DNA of 64,000 nucleotides from Nyssa sinensis. Lineage: Eukaryota > Streptophyta > Magnoliopsida > Cornales > Nyssaceae. The stretch spans positions 28,488,223 through 28,552,222 of the forward strand of contig CM018050.1 in assembly GCA_008638375.1 (NCBI GenBank). Reading direction: 5' to 3'. The position numbers and the translations under genes are program-made. Shown in pieces: positions 36,801 to 48,800 of this stretch; the stretch's first letter is position 1, and the number at the start of each line of letters is the position of its first letter. The notes under the pieces are model-generated. The model ran no database searches and was not told the DNA's origin. It saw nothing but the letters and a program-made list of their open reading frames with translations.

Positions 36801-39800
36801 AAAGAACTCCATAATTAGATTTAATTTTTTCCATTTTAAACTCTAAAAAAAACGATCATCTAAATCCCGTCTTTCCCTCTGTTAAGCCACGAAACCTAGC
36901 CCACAAAGAGACCATACAGTAGCCAAACACCAATAGGGGTGCTGTTTACAGCACACTGAACAGCTACCGAACCTTCCCCCTGCACTGTCTAATAATTAAA
37001 GCCTCAAACCTTGCCCATTTATTACAACTTTTATATACCTTAAAACCCAATATTTTCTAACACATCTTTGCCACAAAAATCAACAACTAACGGGCCCAAA
37101 AAGCCCATGTTTACTGCTGTCACATCAATTTTGGTGACACAAATTGCAGGAGATTGTTCCCCAAACTCATCCTACATCAACTATTCTGCAGCATAAGATG
37201 AGCGCTCTGGTCACTTCCCCATAACCTTTTTACTGTTCAATAAAAATCAAGAGTCAGCTCTGAGAATGGATTTCCTATCTCACATCTTAAATTTCCCACA
37301 ATCCATGTTTCCATTGTACACACATACATATGTACATGCACACACACACATTGATTTCTGTTATTTTTCTCCCTTCTAATTTTGAGTTCACTGCACCTTG
37401 AGAGATTCTAACTAGTATCGCTTATATAGTGCCATCAAGAGATTAAAACATCAAATTAGCAAAGGATAATCACTTTGTGGCTTAACCGAATCCTATAATT
37501 ATTCCCTATTCTTATTAGTGTCTCAGAAAAATTATCAGTTTATCAGCTATAAAGAATTCCTCCAACAAAAAAACCTCCAAGAAAAGGTTTGCATGGAGCA
37601 ACCTCCATGTGTTTCTCAAGGGAAGACAGATGTATGTAAATGCTGGAGAAAGGCTATCTATTGTCTGAAATATTTTCTAAACTCCATGAGCTCGGTTTGA
37701 CTAGTTAAGTGTGATTGTCTTCATGGATGGACTGAAGAATCACACTTTTAATCATTCAGTTTCTAACAAAGACAATTCTCGTTATGTATGTAAATGATGT
37801 TTTCACTGAAAGCAAAAATAAAATGTGTTAGCTGCCTCAAAGATCATCAGCAGGCATCTGCATATAAAAGATCTTACACAGCTAAGGTTTTTGTTGAGAA
37901 TTGAAGTAGCAAAGTCTCATAAAGATATATGCCTTTGTCATATATCTTCTTAGCAAGGTCAATATATGGCTGCCAAATCAGTCAATACTCCTGTGATTTT
38001 AAGAAAATCTAATCCATATCTACCCCCATTTATATGCCTTAGCTTTCAATAAGAATGCTTTTGTTGCGGTCCTTGCAGATTATTGTTTGTTGGAAGGAGG
38101 GGTGAGGATGTGGAGCCCTTTGTTTAGAAGGATTTTTTATTTTTATTGGGAGGTTACGGTTTTTTTGGAAGCTCTAAATAGCACTAAGGTGGCATTGGGA
38201 AGACCAGATTCGATCTTGTGGACTCTTTCGTGCTCAAAGGTGTTCACCCGTTAGTTCTTTCTACAGGTACATGGTGGATGAGGGGAGAAGGACTTTCTAT
38301 GGAAGACGATTTGGCGTTCTCATGTGCCTTCCAAGGTTGCTTTTGTTGTTATGTTGGTCACATGGGGTGGGGGGGCAATTCTCACTATGGATAATTTACA
38401 AAGGAGATGATTCCGATTAGCTAGTAGGTGTAGCATGTGTAAGGTGGAGGCGGAGTCGGTATTCATTGATAAGAAAAAGAAAAAATGTGAGCGGGGATTG
38501 GATTGATGATCATCTTTTTCTTAATTGCAAGGTGGCTAGTGATGTGTGAAGTGTGCTTTTGTCTCTATTTGGCTTATATTGGGTGATGCCCACCATGGTG
38601 AGGGAGGTTCTTCTTAGTTGGAGGAGCAGGGGGATGTCGAAGGCTCAACATAGGGTGTGGAAGATGGCTACTTTATGCCTCATTTGGTGCATTTGGAAGG
38701 AATGTAATAGAAGAGTTTTTGAAGGGGACGAGATGCCTCTTTTTATTTTGAAAATAGTTTCTTATGTAATCTTCATTTTTAGGCCAAAGAAGAGCATTTT
38801 TTGTATGTAGACAAGTTAGTTGATTTTTTGGGGACTTAAAGGCTTTAATCTCAAATCCTTCCCTTGTACATATAGCTTTGCCCCCCCCCCCCCCCCTTGG
38901 GCATTTCTTAATGCATATTTTACTTTACCTATCAAAAAAATGATTAAGGCCGATTGTCAGTTTTTTCAAGTCAGTGGTAGAAAATTATAGAATAAGATGA
39001 TTATGGAAAATCATAAACTGTTCCAAGTTTCCAACCTGGCACTTTTTGTTTATAAGTGTTTCCAACCTGGCACTTCATTAAATAAAAAAATAAAAGGAGT
39101 AAAATGACACAACCAGAAGTAGGGAAATTCTGTAAATCAATCAGTTATCTAAATATCATCCACAGCATGATTTGAAACATCAGCACCAAAGGCGTAATAG
39201 CCCCTCAGTGATATATATCTTCTTCCCTTTCCTGGAAGCAAACCATCCTTGGCTTCTCAGGTCCTTTATAGGCTTGACACCTTTAATAAGGTGATTCGTT
39301 AAAGAAGTTAATACAAAATGACTTTTGACTCCTTGGGAGTTTTGGTAAGGTCATTCCAATTATTACTTGAAATTAACAGAACTATTTTGTGTGTTTAGAG
39401 AGTGCAAACATCATCAAATACTGTTACCATGAATTGTGATGGAATAAATGATTTTTTTTTGCTAGGTAAATCACACTCACACTTTGCCCCTCAAGGAGGC
39501 TTAAACCCTCAACCTCCTGTATGCGTTGGTGGAGGAGATACTAACCAAGCTAGAGCTTATTGGTGTAATGGAATAAATGTGTGAAACATGGTATTAAAAA
39601 TTGAACGAAGTTAAACATAGGTACCTCTGAATGTACTCAGGAGCTCCGTGCTTGAAATGAGTACCACCGCCTGGAAACCACCACAACTGATTCTTCTCAT
39701 GCACCCAGTTTTGTCCACCTTTCACCTCAGCTAGACGTGTATGATTTACATTGCTTCGCCACACATAGTCCCTACTAGTTGGCCACCTTATTGGTATCTT

Positions 39801-42800
39801 ATAGTCTTCTGGTGGAGGCACTAAGCAAAACAAGCGCCTTTGAAGTGGAGGGCAATGCCTCTCTAGTTCTTCTCTTCTGGAAAGATCTAACTTCAGCAGC
39901 AATTCTTTCACATAAGAAACATTGTGGCAAGGGATATACTCATTAAATATCACAGGGCATATGTTCATCCCAGTTTCTGGGATTGTAAGTGGTGTTTTCC
40001 TATAAGAAAGGGCAACTTTGTTGGTAAACTTTGGAATACCTGCAAGCATGAAAGATTGATCATATCAAATCAGAAAATTTAATGCACTCAAACCTTAGTA
40101 CGATACCCAAACTACAAAATTTTGTGACGTTTTAATTACTGACACCTGCACGCTTGCCTAAAGACTAATCAAGGAAATACCTCAAAAAGAGTCGCATTAT
40201 AGCAGAAGACATCTCCTAAGACTACCACCCTACATTAAGGTTCTTCAATCAAGATATGCTTACAAAGCGATTGTGGAGGTTTGCTTTGGAAAGGGAGAGC
40301 TTATGGCATAGGGTGGCATCAAGTCAGTACAGGGTGGCATGGGGACATTGTGTATCCAAAGGTAGAAATCTCTTATGGGGTGTGTCTATGGAAGAGAGCT
40401 TGTGTTCAAGATGGAGGGATGGACTTGATTAGATGGAGGGTAGCAAAAGAGGAGCCTTTAGTGTTAAATCATACTTGAGACAATTCAAGGCAGAAAGGAT
40501 TTTCCATGGATAAGTATATAGTGGTGCATGGGCTCCTTTGAAGGTTCCATTTTTAACTTGGTCGGCAACTTTGAAAGCTATTTTTATAGCATGACAATAT
40601 GAATCGTAGAGGGTAGCAGATGGAAAATTAGTGTTGTATTTTAAAAATGTTGAGAAAAAAGTGAATCCTTTACTACTTCATTGCCAAGTTGCTTGGAAGC
40701 TTTAGGCTTTGATTTCTTTACCCGCCACCCCAATATAATAAAATTAAAAATTTGGGGTGACATGGGTTATTGCAGAGACAGTAAAAGATTTATTGAGGAA
40801 TGGAGGGGTAGCAGTTAGAACCCCAAATCCACCAACCCGCCCACAATAAAATGGGTTTGGATTTTGGGTTGATAAATTTCATTTGCGGGTTTAATTGGGT
40901 TGGCTACCAAAAATTTAGATTAATTAAATGGGTAATTACGGGTTGTAAATGGGTTCCCATATTTACCCATTTAAAATTCTTAAACATCAACCCACTGAAA
41001 CCTGAAATCATTCATACTCTAGTTTCTCTCTCCCCTCCCCCCACTCTCTCTGCCTCACCAGCCCTCAACATCGAAGCCTCAGCCACAAGTTCTGCAATGC
41101 TCTCCAATCCGACAACTCAATCAGTCCGTTAATCAAGTTCTCGCATTTCACCACTAACCAAGCAATCTTTCGAGCACTGGATCGTGAGGCACATCATCGA
41201 ACACCTTCAATGGCCAGGATTGTTTCACATATTGGCCTCCTGATCAAGAAAGATATAATCCATTCAAATCACTGGCATTGGATCGTCAATTTAACTCTTC
41301 GAGGCCACCGTCGTTGTTTGATACATTGGGGGATGGATTGGTGAGGACGGCATCAAGCGGCATCAAGTGAAGCAGCAGTTGTTTGGTAGTGATATAAAAA
41401 ACATCGTGGCTGTAGGCTGGCCAAACCAGATGGGTGAGGTTAAGGTGGCAAGGTGGGGCAATGAGTGGCATAGAATCGGGTTCCAACAAGTTTCGCAGGT
41501 GGGTAATGCTGCTGCCCAGGCTAGTTTGTTGCTTGGTATGTTTTGAGGGACTAGTGGGCTACACTTTGGCTGAAGAGAATCGATGTTTGAAGTTAGGATG
41601 GAAGGATCTCTTTGTTGATTGCCTCTGCATGGCAGCCATTTGATTAAATCACCCAATGGGATTGATGGTTGAGATTAGTCTGAATCATACCCACTATCGC
41701 CACATAATATGACCTTAAACAAGCTTCTAAGCGTCAACATGACCAACAGTTATTATTCAATTGTATTTATATATGTTATACCCACTGGGTTTTGTTTAAA
41801 AAAAGTTTATACTTTATAGAGGGAACAATAGGATGATTTGAAAAAAAGGCTGGCTACTTTCAGGTTGTTCTTCAATCTTCTTCTCTATTCAGTTTTGCAT
41901 TTTTTTATCTGTTCATGAATTATCATTGATAAGGAAGACAACTATGTGAACTTTGTTATAAAAAATAAAAAAGTAAATCAGCATTTAATGGTGGGGAAGG
42001 TGTGACCTATGGCCCCCCTATGTTTGAAGTGGTGTGTGGAAGGAATATAATAGGTGGATTTCACAAATCTAGAGATGAGGGCATGGTTTGTGTTGGCCCT
42101 AAAAGTTTCAACCAAGGGCATTCCCGCAATTTTGATGATAATAAGGCATTGATTATGTGGACTAATGATAACCAAGTTTTGACCAAGGATGAAAAAAATC
42201 AACCTCATAGTTATATTCTCACAAGATCAAACATCAAGTTAAACACAAAACAAATGAAAACACTCAAGCCCAATGAATCAAGTGAAGACTTTATTTTTTA
42301 TTATTTTGGATTTTTGAGTGAACTAGGATTGATTGATCAAATGCATAATGCTTAAGTGTTTAATTGATCAACTAAAATCAATAAATAAAAGGATTTTTCA
42401 AAAGCATAACATTGATAAACTATAAGCTTTGAAAAGTCAATGTATTTGATAGAAGAAAAATTGAACAAAAAAGGAAGTATTGCAAAACTATCAAATTCAA
42501 TCAACTAAGTTGCCAATTCAGTCAACCGATATTCATAAAGCATGCCTATTTTGTCTCTGTTAAATTCAGTCGACTGGACCCAAAACTCAATCGATTGAAT
42601 GTGTATTTGTTCACAAGACCTTAACATACTATCCAATTCAGTCAACCAAAGTGGACATTCAGTCAACTGAATTACATAAGTCATTTTGTGTACAAATTGA
42701 CACAGGAAGATTCAGTCGACTGAATTACCTTTTAACAATGTGGCATATGGTTTAATCATATGTGACATATTCCCCCAAATAGTTGAAAGTCATGGATGAA

Positions 42801-45800
42801 AAGCAGCATGTTATTCAAAATACACAATGCCCACCTATCATATACCTCAATTCCCTTTTTCCACCACTAAGCAACATTGAGGTCTTTGTTGAGTTCCTCT
42901 CCGAACAAAGAAAAATGTACACTTATAAAGTGGAAGACCACATGTCAACCAAATGATGGGAGCACAAACAACATAGAGGTATGGGTTGAAACATTTCCCT
43001 GCATTTAACATTGTATCAATGGAACCTAACTATCTTTTAACCTTCCAGACTATGTGGTGCAAAACTGAGAAGAGAAAAAAGTAAGAAGAGAAGAAAGAGA
43101 GAAAGAAGAGAGGTGTGTCATTCCTATGGTCCTCATCAGAAGGAATGCCCAAAACAGAAGAAAGTTCAGACATTTGTGCTAGTACTTTGGAGCCTCATGT
43201 ATTTTTTTATGGTATTCTTGCAAGTGGATGGACTATTTCTCCAATATCAGATACGATGCCTCCACTCCAACAGAAAACCATGGATCATGTGGAGTTTATT
43301 CTTGCAAGCCACAATAGAGATTCTTCACTTGACAATTTCAAACCTAAGCCTTCTCTTCTTGTTTCTTGTGACCTTGAATCTAATTGTGAAGTTCGTAGGT
43401 CAATCCCTCATACCCCAAATGAACAAACACTTTCTACCTTAAATCAAACAGAGTGTGAGCATCCAAAGAGGACATTTGATCCCATTAGTGAGGAGATGAA
43501 TCTTAGCCTAACAACACGTGAAAGATAAAAGAATTTCTAATGATTCATCTGAACCTAAAGTTGTCATGCCATCAGTGTCACAGTTGTCAACCTAAGAGTC
43601 TATCTGCAATAGTTTACTTGATTCCACTCCTGCATCAAACAATTGTATTGAGTCTAAATTTGTACTACCTTCCTTCGCAAATTTTACATTGGCTTAATGA
43701 AATAGAGTTTTAGACTTAGGCATATTGATATTGATTAATTATAGAACATCAAATGTCTCTCTGGCTTCTTCTCTCTCAAGTTTTTTTGTAAAAAGAAAAC
43801 TCCAAAAAACTAAAAGGAACGGAAAAGAGGAAACTAAATAAAATTATGCACTACATTGTGAGAATGACAGGAAAGTTGAGAATGATGATATGGAAAGCAT
43901 TCAAATGCAAACAAAGTGTGTCATGATCAAGGTGGAACACAAAGATAGGAACCCAACAAGTGGGGGCAAAATAATATCTCCAACCACAAAAACAAAGAAA
44001 ATTGTCAAGTGAAGAATCTTCGTTGTGGCTTCCAAGAATAAACTTCACATCACTATGTAACACCCTTCTACACCACTATTATCATCGTAGGACCTCCCAA
44101 TTGATAGGGATAGATTTGGGACTTATCAGAATTATGCTTAGGCACACCTAAATTCATTTTAGTTATAACATTAATTAGAAATTTTCAAATCCAATTTTGT
44201 TTATTTTGGAGTAGTTCCAGACTCCTTTGTTACTTTTGAGTCGAACTCAATTTTCTCATTCTTTTATAATTTTCTATATTATATTTTAAATAGGCTTGTA
44301 AGCCAAGAGCGCTAATAATATAATTAACTAATAGAATTTTGAGTTTTTCCTATTTCTCTTTGTTGGTGGATTCCAACATTCTCTTTGTTAGTGGACTCAC
44401 ACATGTTATAACTTTTGTTCCATCAATTCGTATAAGAGCTTATTAAAGCCTTACCATATCTTGATTTGATGAAAAAATGACAACGAGATTCGCAACCACT
44501 CTAGCGATGAAGATTGTGGAATGCAGGCCCTATGAGAAGCCAATCAACATCAAGAACAGCAATCTGATAGGATCAAGCAACGATGTGATCGAATTGAACA
44601 CATCTTGCAATAGATCCAACAAACCTTTACTGGACATGGATTGGCAGCAACAAGAATTGTGACCAAGGTACTGTTTGTGTTGGCAAGGTGCTTCGTGGCC
44701 AACCTATCATAGATTACGCTCCTGCACGACTGCATAGATGGACTAATTCTACCTACATGGATGATTCATGTCACACCCAGGCCCCAAAGACCCGAGGGTG
44801 AACCCGTTTATTAGGTCCTTAAGTTATTTGAGTTAGTTTAGTTTTCCCAATTCAATTAGGTAGATTGGATCCCACATCATTCTCATCTCAACTCACTCAC
44901 CTTACATGGGTGTTAGGAGTTATTATGGGTAACTTCTTTTTGGTTAACCCAAATGTGGTTTAAAACATCCATTTTCCAAGTCTTCTATCTTTCAATTTTG
45001 CTTAAAAGCATGAGAGGGTGTTTAGTAATTGTAGAGAATAAGAATAATAATCTTGTATATTCAATTGTATCTAATTTACATACTAGGGTTCCTATTTAAC
45101 ATGTACAAAGAGAACCAAAAATAGAAACAAAAAAGGTCAACCCAAATAATCAGCCTAAATATCAGCCTCAATCTTCTACCACAATCTACAACAAATCCCC
45201 TTCAAATTATTCGGGATTTCCACACTCCCCCTCAAATTGGATCATAGATGTTGATTATATCCAACTTGCAAACAAACTCTTCAAAACTGGACCTCTATAA
45301 TCCCTTAGTGAATATATCTGCTAATTGTTCTCTTGTAGGGATATAGGTCATGCAGACTATCCCTTTCTCAATTTTCTCCTTTATAAAATGCCTATCAACT
45401 TCAATGTGTTTAGTCCTGTCGTGCTGAACAGGATTATGGGAAATGCTGATAGCGTCTTTGTTGTCACAGTAGAGTTTGATAGGGAGCTCTACTGTGATAT
45501 GTAGTTCCTCCAAAATCTTTTGTAACCAAAGCCCTTCACACATCCCTTGTGCAACAACTCTGAATTCAGCTTCAGCACTACTTCTGGCTACCACACTCTG
45601 CTTCTTACTTCTCCATGTTACTAGATTTCCCCAAACATAGGTACAGTAGCCGGTAGTAGACCTTCTGTCTTCTGTTGATCCTGCCCAATCTACATCTGTA
45701 TAGATCTCTATCTTCTTATTGTCCCCTTTCTTAAAGAATAGCCCTCGCCCTAGAGAGCTTTTCAGATATCTGAGAATTTTATATACTGCTTCTAGGTGAC

Positions 45801-48800
45801 CCTCCTTTGGTAAATGCATGTGCTGACTGACCACACTTACAGCGAAAGCAATGTCAGGTCTAGTGTGAGATAGGTAGATTAATCTACCTACTAGTCTCTG
45901 ATATCTTTCTCTATCCACAGGCTTTCCAACGTCTTCCGTTCTTTTTCCTGTCTTGATCGGAGTATCGCTTGGCTTGCAACCAAGCATACCGGTCTCAGTC
46001 AAAAGGTCAAGAACATACTTTCTCTGGGAGACACTAATTCCCTTCCTTGATCTGGCAACTTCCATTCCCAGAAAGTATCACATTTGACCTAGGTTTTTTA
46101 CCTCAAACTCTGTGGCTAAGACTTTCTTCAATCTTTCCAACTCTCCAGTGTTGTCTCCAATGAGAATAATGTTGTCAACGTACACGATCAGGATAGTCCT
46201 CCTTCCATCATTGGATTGTTTGAAGATCATCGTGTGATCTGACTGTCCCTGTTGATATCCTTGATTCTTCATCACCTTCGCAAATCTATCAAACCACGCC
46301 CTTGGTAATTGTTTGAGTCCATATAGGGATTTCTTCAATTTACATACTCTGGTTTCTTCTCCTTCATTGTAAAATCCTGGTGGTAGCATCATGAATACTT
46401 CTTCCTCCAACTCACCATTCAGAAAAGCATTCTTGATGTCAAATTGGTGAAGTGGCCAGTCCAGATTTGCTGCCAAGGACAAGAGAACCCGTATAGTATT
46501 CAGCTTTGCTACTGGTGCAAATGTCTCGATGTAATCAATACCGTATGTCTGAGTGAACCCCTTTGCAACTAGACGGGCTTTGTACCGTTCTATTGTACCA
46601 TCCGCCTTGTACTTCACCGTGAACACCCACTTACATCCCACTGGTTTCTTCCCCCTTGGTAAAGTCATCACCTCCCAAGTTCCTTTTTTTCCAATGCCCT
46701 TATTTCTTCCATCACTGCTTTTCTCCATTCTGGAATTTCCAAGGCTTCTTGAATATTCTTGGGAACCTGGATTCTGTCAAAGTTAGACGTAAAAGCACAA
46801 CACTTGACAGAAAGAGCATTATAAGATACAAAATTTGAGATAGGATGGAAAGTACATGAACGAGGTTGTTTTCTAAGAGCAATGGGTAAGTCATCAAGAT
46901 TTTTTACCTGGTCAGGATTGGATTTTGGCTCTTGAGTAGTTGGAGCTATCACTGGGTCTGACTCTTTTGGTGCTTTGGATGTGAGAGTCTTATCGGGCTT
47001 TGATTTAGGTCTCCTTGAGTAGACAAGTATCTCTCTGCCTGTTTGTTTTCCCACATCTCCCCCTGAGCTCAAGATTCCTTCTGTATTGGACAAAGAAGGG
47101 GAGGATGTACTGTATGGGGTAGATTCAAAGATCGTAATATCAAAATCAAAGTCTGTATCTGAGCGTCGAGCTTCTCTCAAGGACTCCCCCTGAAGCGAGT
47201 AGTAAGGGGTATGCTCAAAAAATTTGACATCCAGACTAACATATAACTTTTGTGAGAGAGGATCATAGCATTTGTAACCCTTCTGAGTGGGAGAGTAGTC
47301 AATGAAGACACATTTGAGGGCTCGAGGATCCAATTTAGTACGATGGGGGGCGTGAACATGGACAAACACTGTAGACCCGAAAACACGAAGTTGGAGAGAT
47401 GAACTGTGTCGAGAATCAAGGAAGATCTCCTAGAATTTTTGGAGAGGGGTTGCAAATGAGAGAACCCGACTAGGCATTCGATTGATGAGGAATGCAGCGG
47501 TCAGAACGGCATCACCCCAAAATCTATTTTTCATGTGAGAGGTGAACAATAGGGCACAAGCTACCTCAAGAATATGTCGGTTTTTCCGTTCAACAACCTC
47601 ATTTTGTTGGGGGGTGTGAACACAAGAACTCTGGTGAATAATACCTTTTCTTGAAAATAGGGGCTCAAAGAAGAATTGAAGTACTCAGTGCCATTGTCAG
47701 TACGAAGAATTTGGATTTTTGTGTGAAATTGGGTGTAAATCATATTGTAAAAGTTTATAAATACCGAACTAACCTCAGATTTATCGTTTAGTAAAAATAC
47801 CCAACAGAGACGAGAATAGTCATCAATAAATGTAATAAACCATTTTTTGTGGGTCCTATTAGGAACCCGTGAAGGCCCCCAAAGATCACTGTGAATCAGG
47901 GTAAAAGGCAATGATGGTTTATAAGGGGATTTAGGATAAGTAGTGCGATTATGTTTTGCAAGTTCACAAACTTCACATAGTAAATCCAAGAGACTTTTAT
48001 TCGAACAAAGCAACGGAAACACATGTTTTAAATATGGAAAACTAGGATGGCCCATTCGTTTGTGCCATAACAAAAGATCACTATGCCTAGGACTAGATGC
48101 AGAATTACAAATAGAAGGATAACACTGTTTACTCATGCAAGCGTCATCAAAGTAATAAAGCCCCTCGTACTCCTTAGCATTGCCAATCGTCTTCCCCGAT
48201 GATTGGTCCTGAAAAACACAATAGGAAGACAAAAAAATAGCTGAGCAATGAGATTGTTTGGTTAGCTGACTAACGGACAACAGATTGCAAGAGAGATTAG
48301 GAACATGAAGAACATACTCCAAAGTAATAAATTCAGATGTACGGATACTCCCCTTGCCAGCTCCTGGGGATAAAATACCATCTGCAATTTTTACTTTCAA
48401 GTTACCGGCACAAGGTGAATATGTGAAAAATAAATGATGAGCACCAGTCATATGGTCGGATGCACCAAAGTCAATAATCCAGGGAGTGAGGCGCAAAGTG
48501 GTACTAAGAGCAGTTAAAAAAATACCTTTGTGGGCTAAGGAACCCGATGACAGTGAAGTAGAAAACAAACCCGAGGCTTGAAAGGTCGAAAAAAGAGCAT
48601 ATAGCTTCTCAAGTTGCTCAGGGTTAAAACCCCCAATAACAGTTGACTGAGTGTGATGGACTGGAGCGCCTGTTTCTGTTTGCTGTTCAGTGGAGGCCTG
48701 GTACTCGTGAGATTTGTTGGACTGTCTAGGCTTCCAGTCAGCAAGCTTGCCATGTAAGGCCCAACAGGTATCTTTTGAATGGCCCAATTTTTTGCAATGG

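Larger units (their letters stand above)
32927..39624 (-). other. PMT intron 2 (6.7 kb) with gag, LINEs and SINE
   Basis: Donor GTACCT, acceptor TTGCAG. It contains a direct-repeat pair around a gypsy gag remnant, two LINE 3' ends and one SINE, listed separately. Stretch 33000-34430 shows only a GGAACG-rich patch near 33370-33510. Stretch 37000-38080 shows nothing recognisable. Confidence 0.85.

Noticed and set aside
41286..41656. Overlapping ORFs near 41.3-41.7 kb as a small host gene
   Set aside because: Frames on both strands are similar in length, with no signal, splice support or known domain; they lie inside intron 1.
44055..44420. Possible small LTR starting TGTAACACCCTTC with a PBS-like GTATAAGAGCT after it
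   Set aside because: No inverted end, no second copy in the window and only a partial primer-site match.
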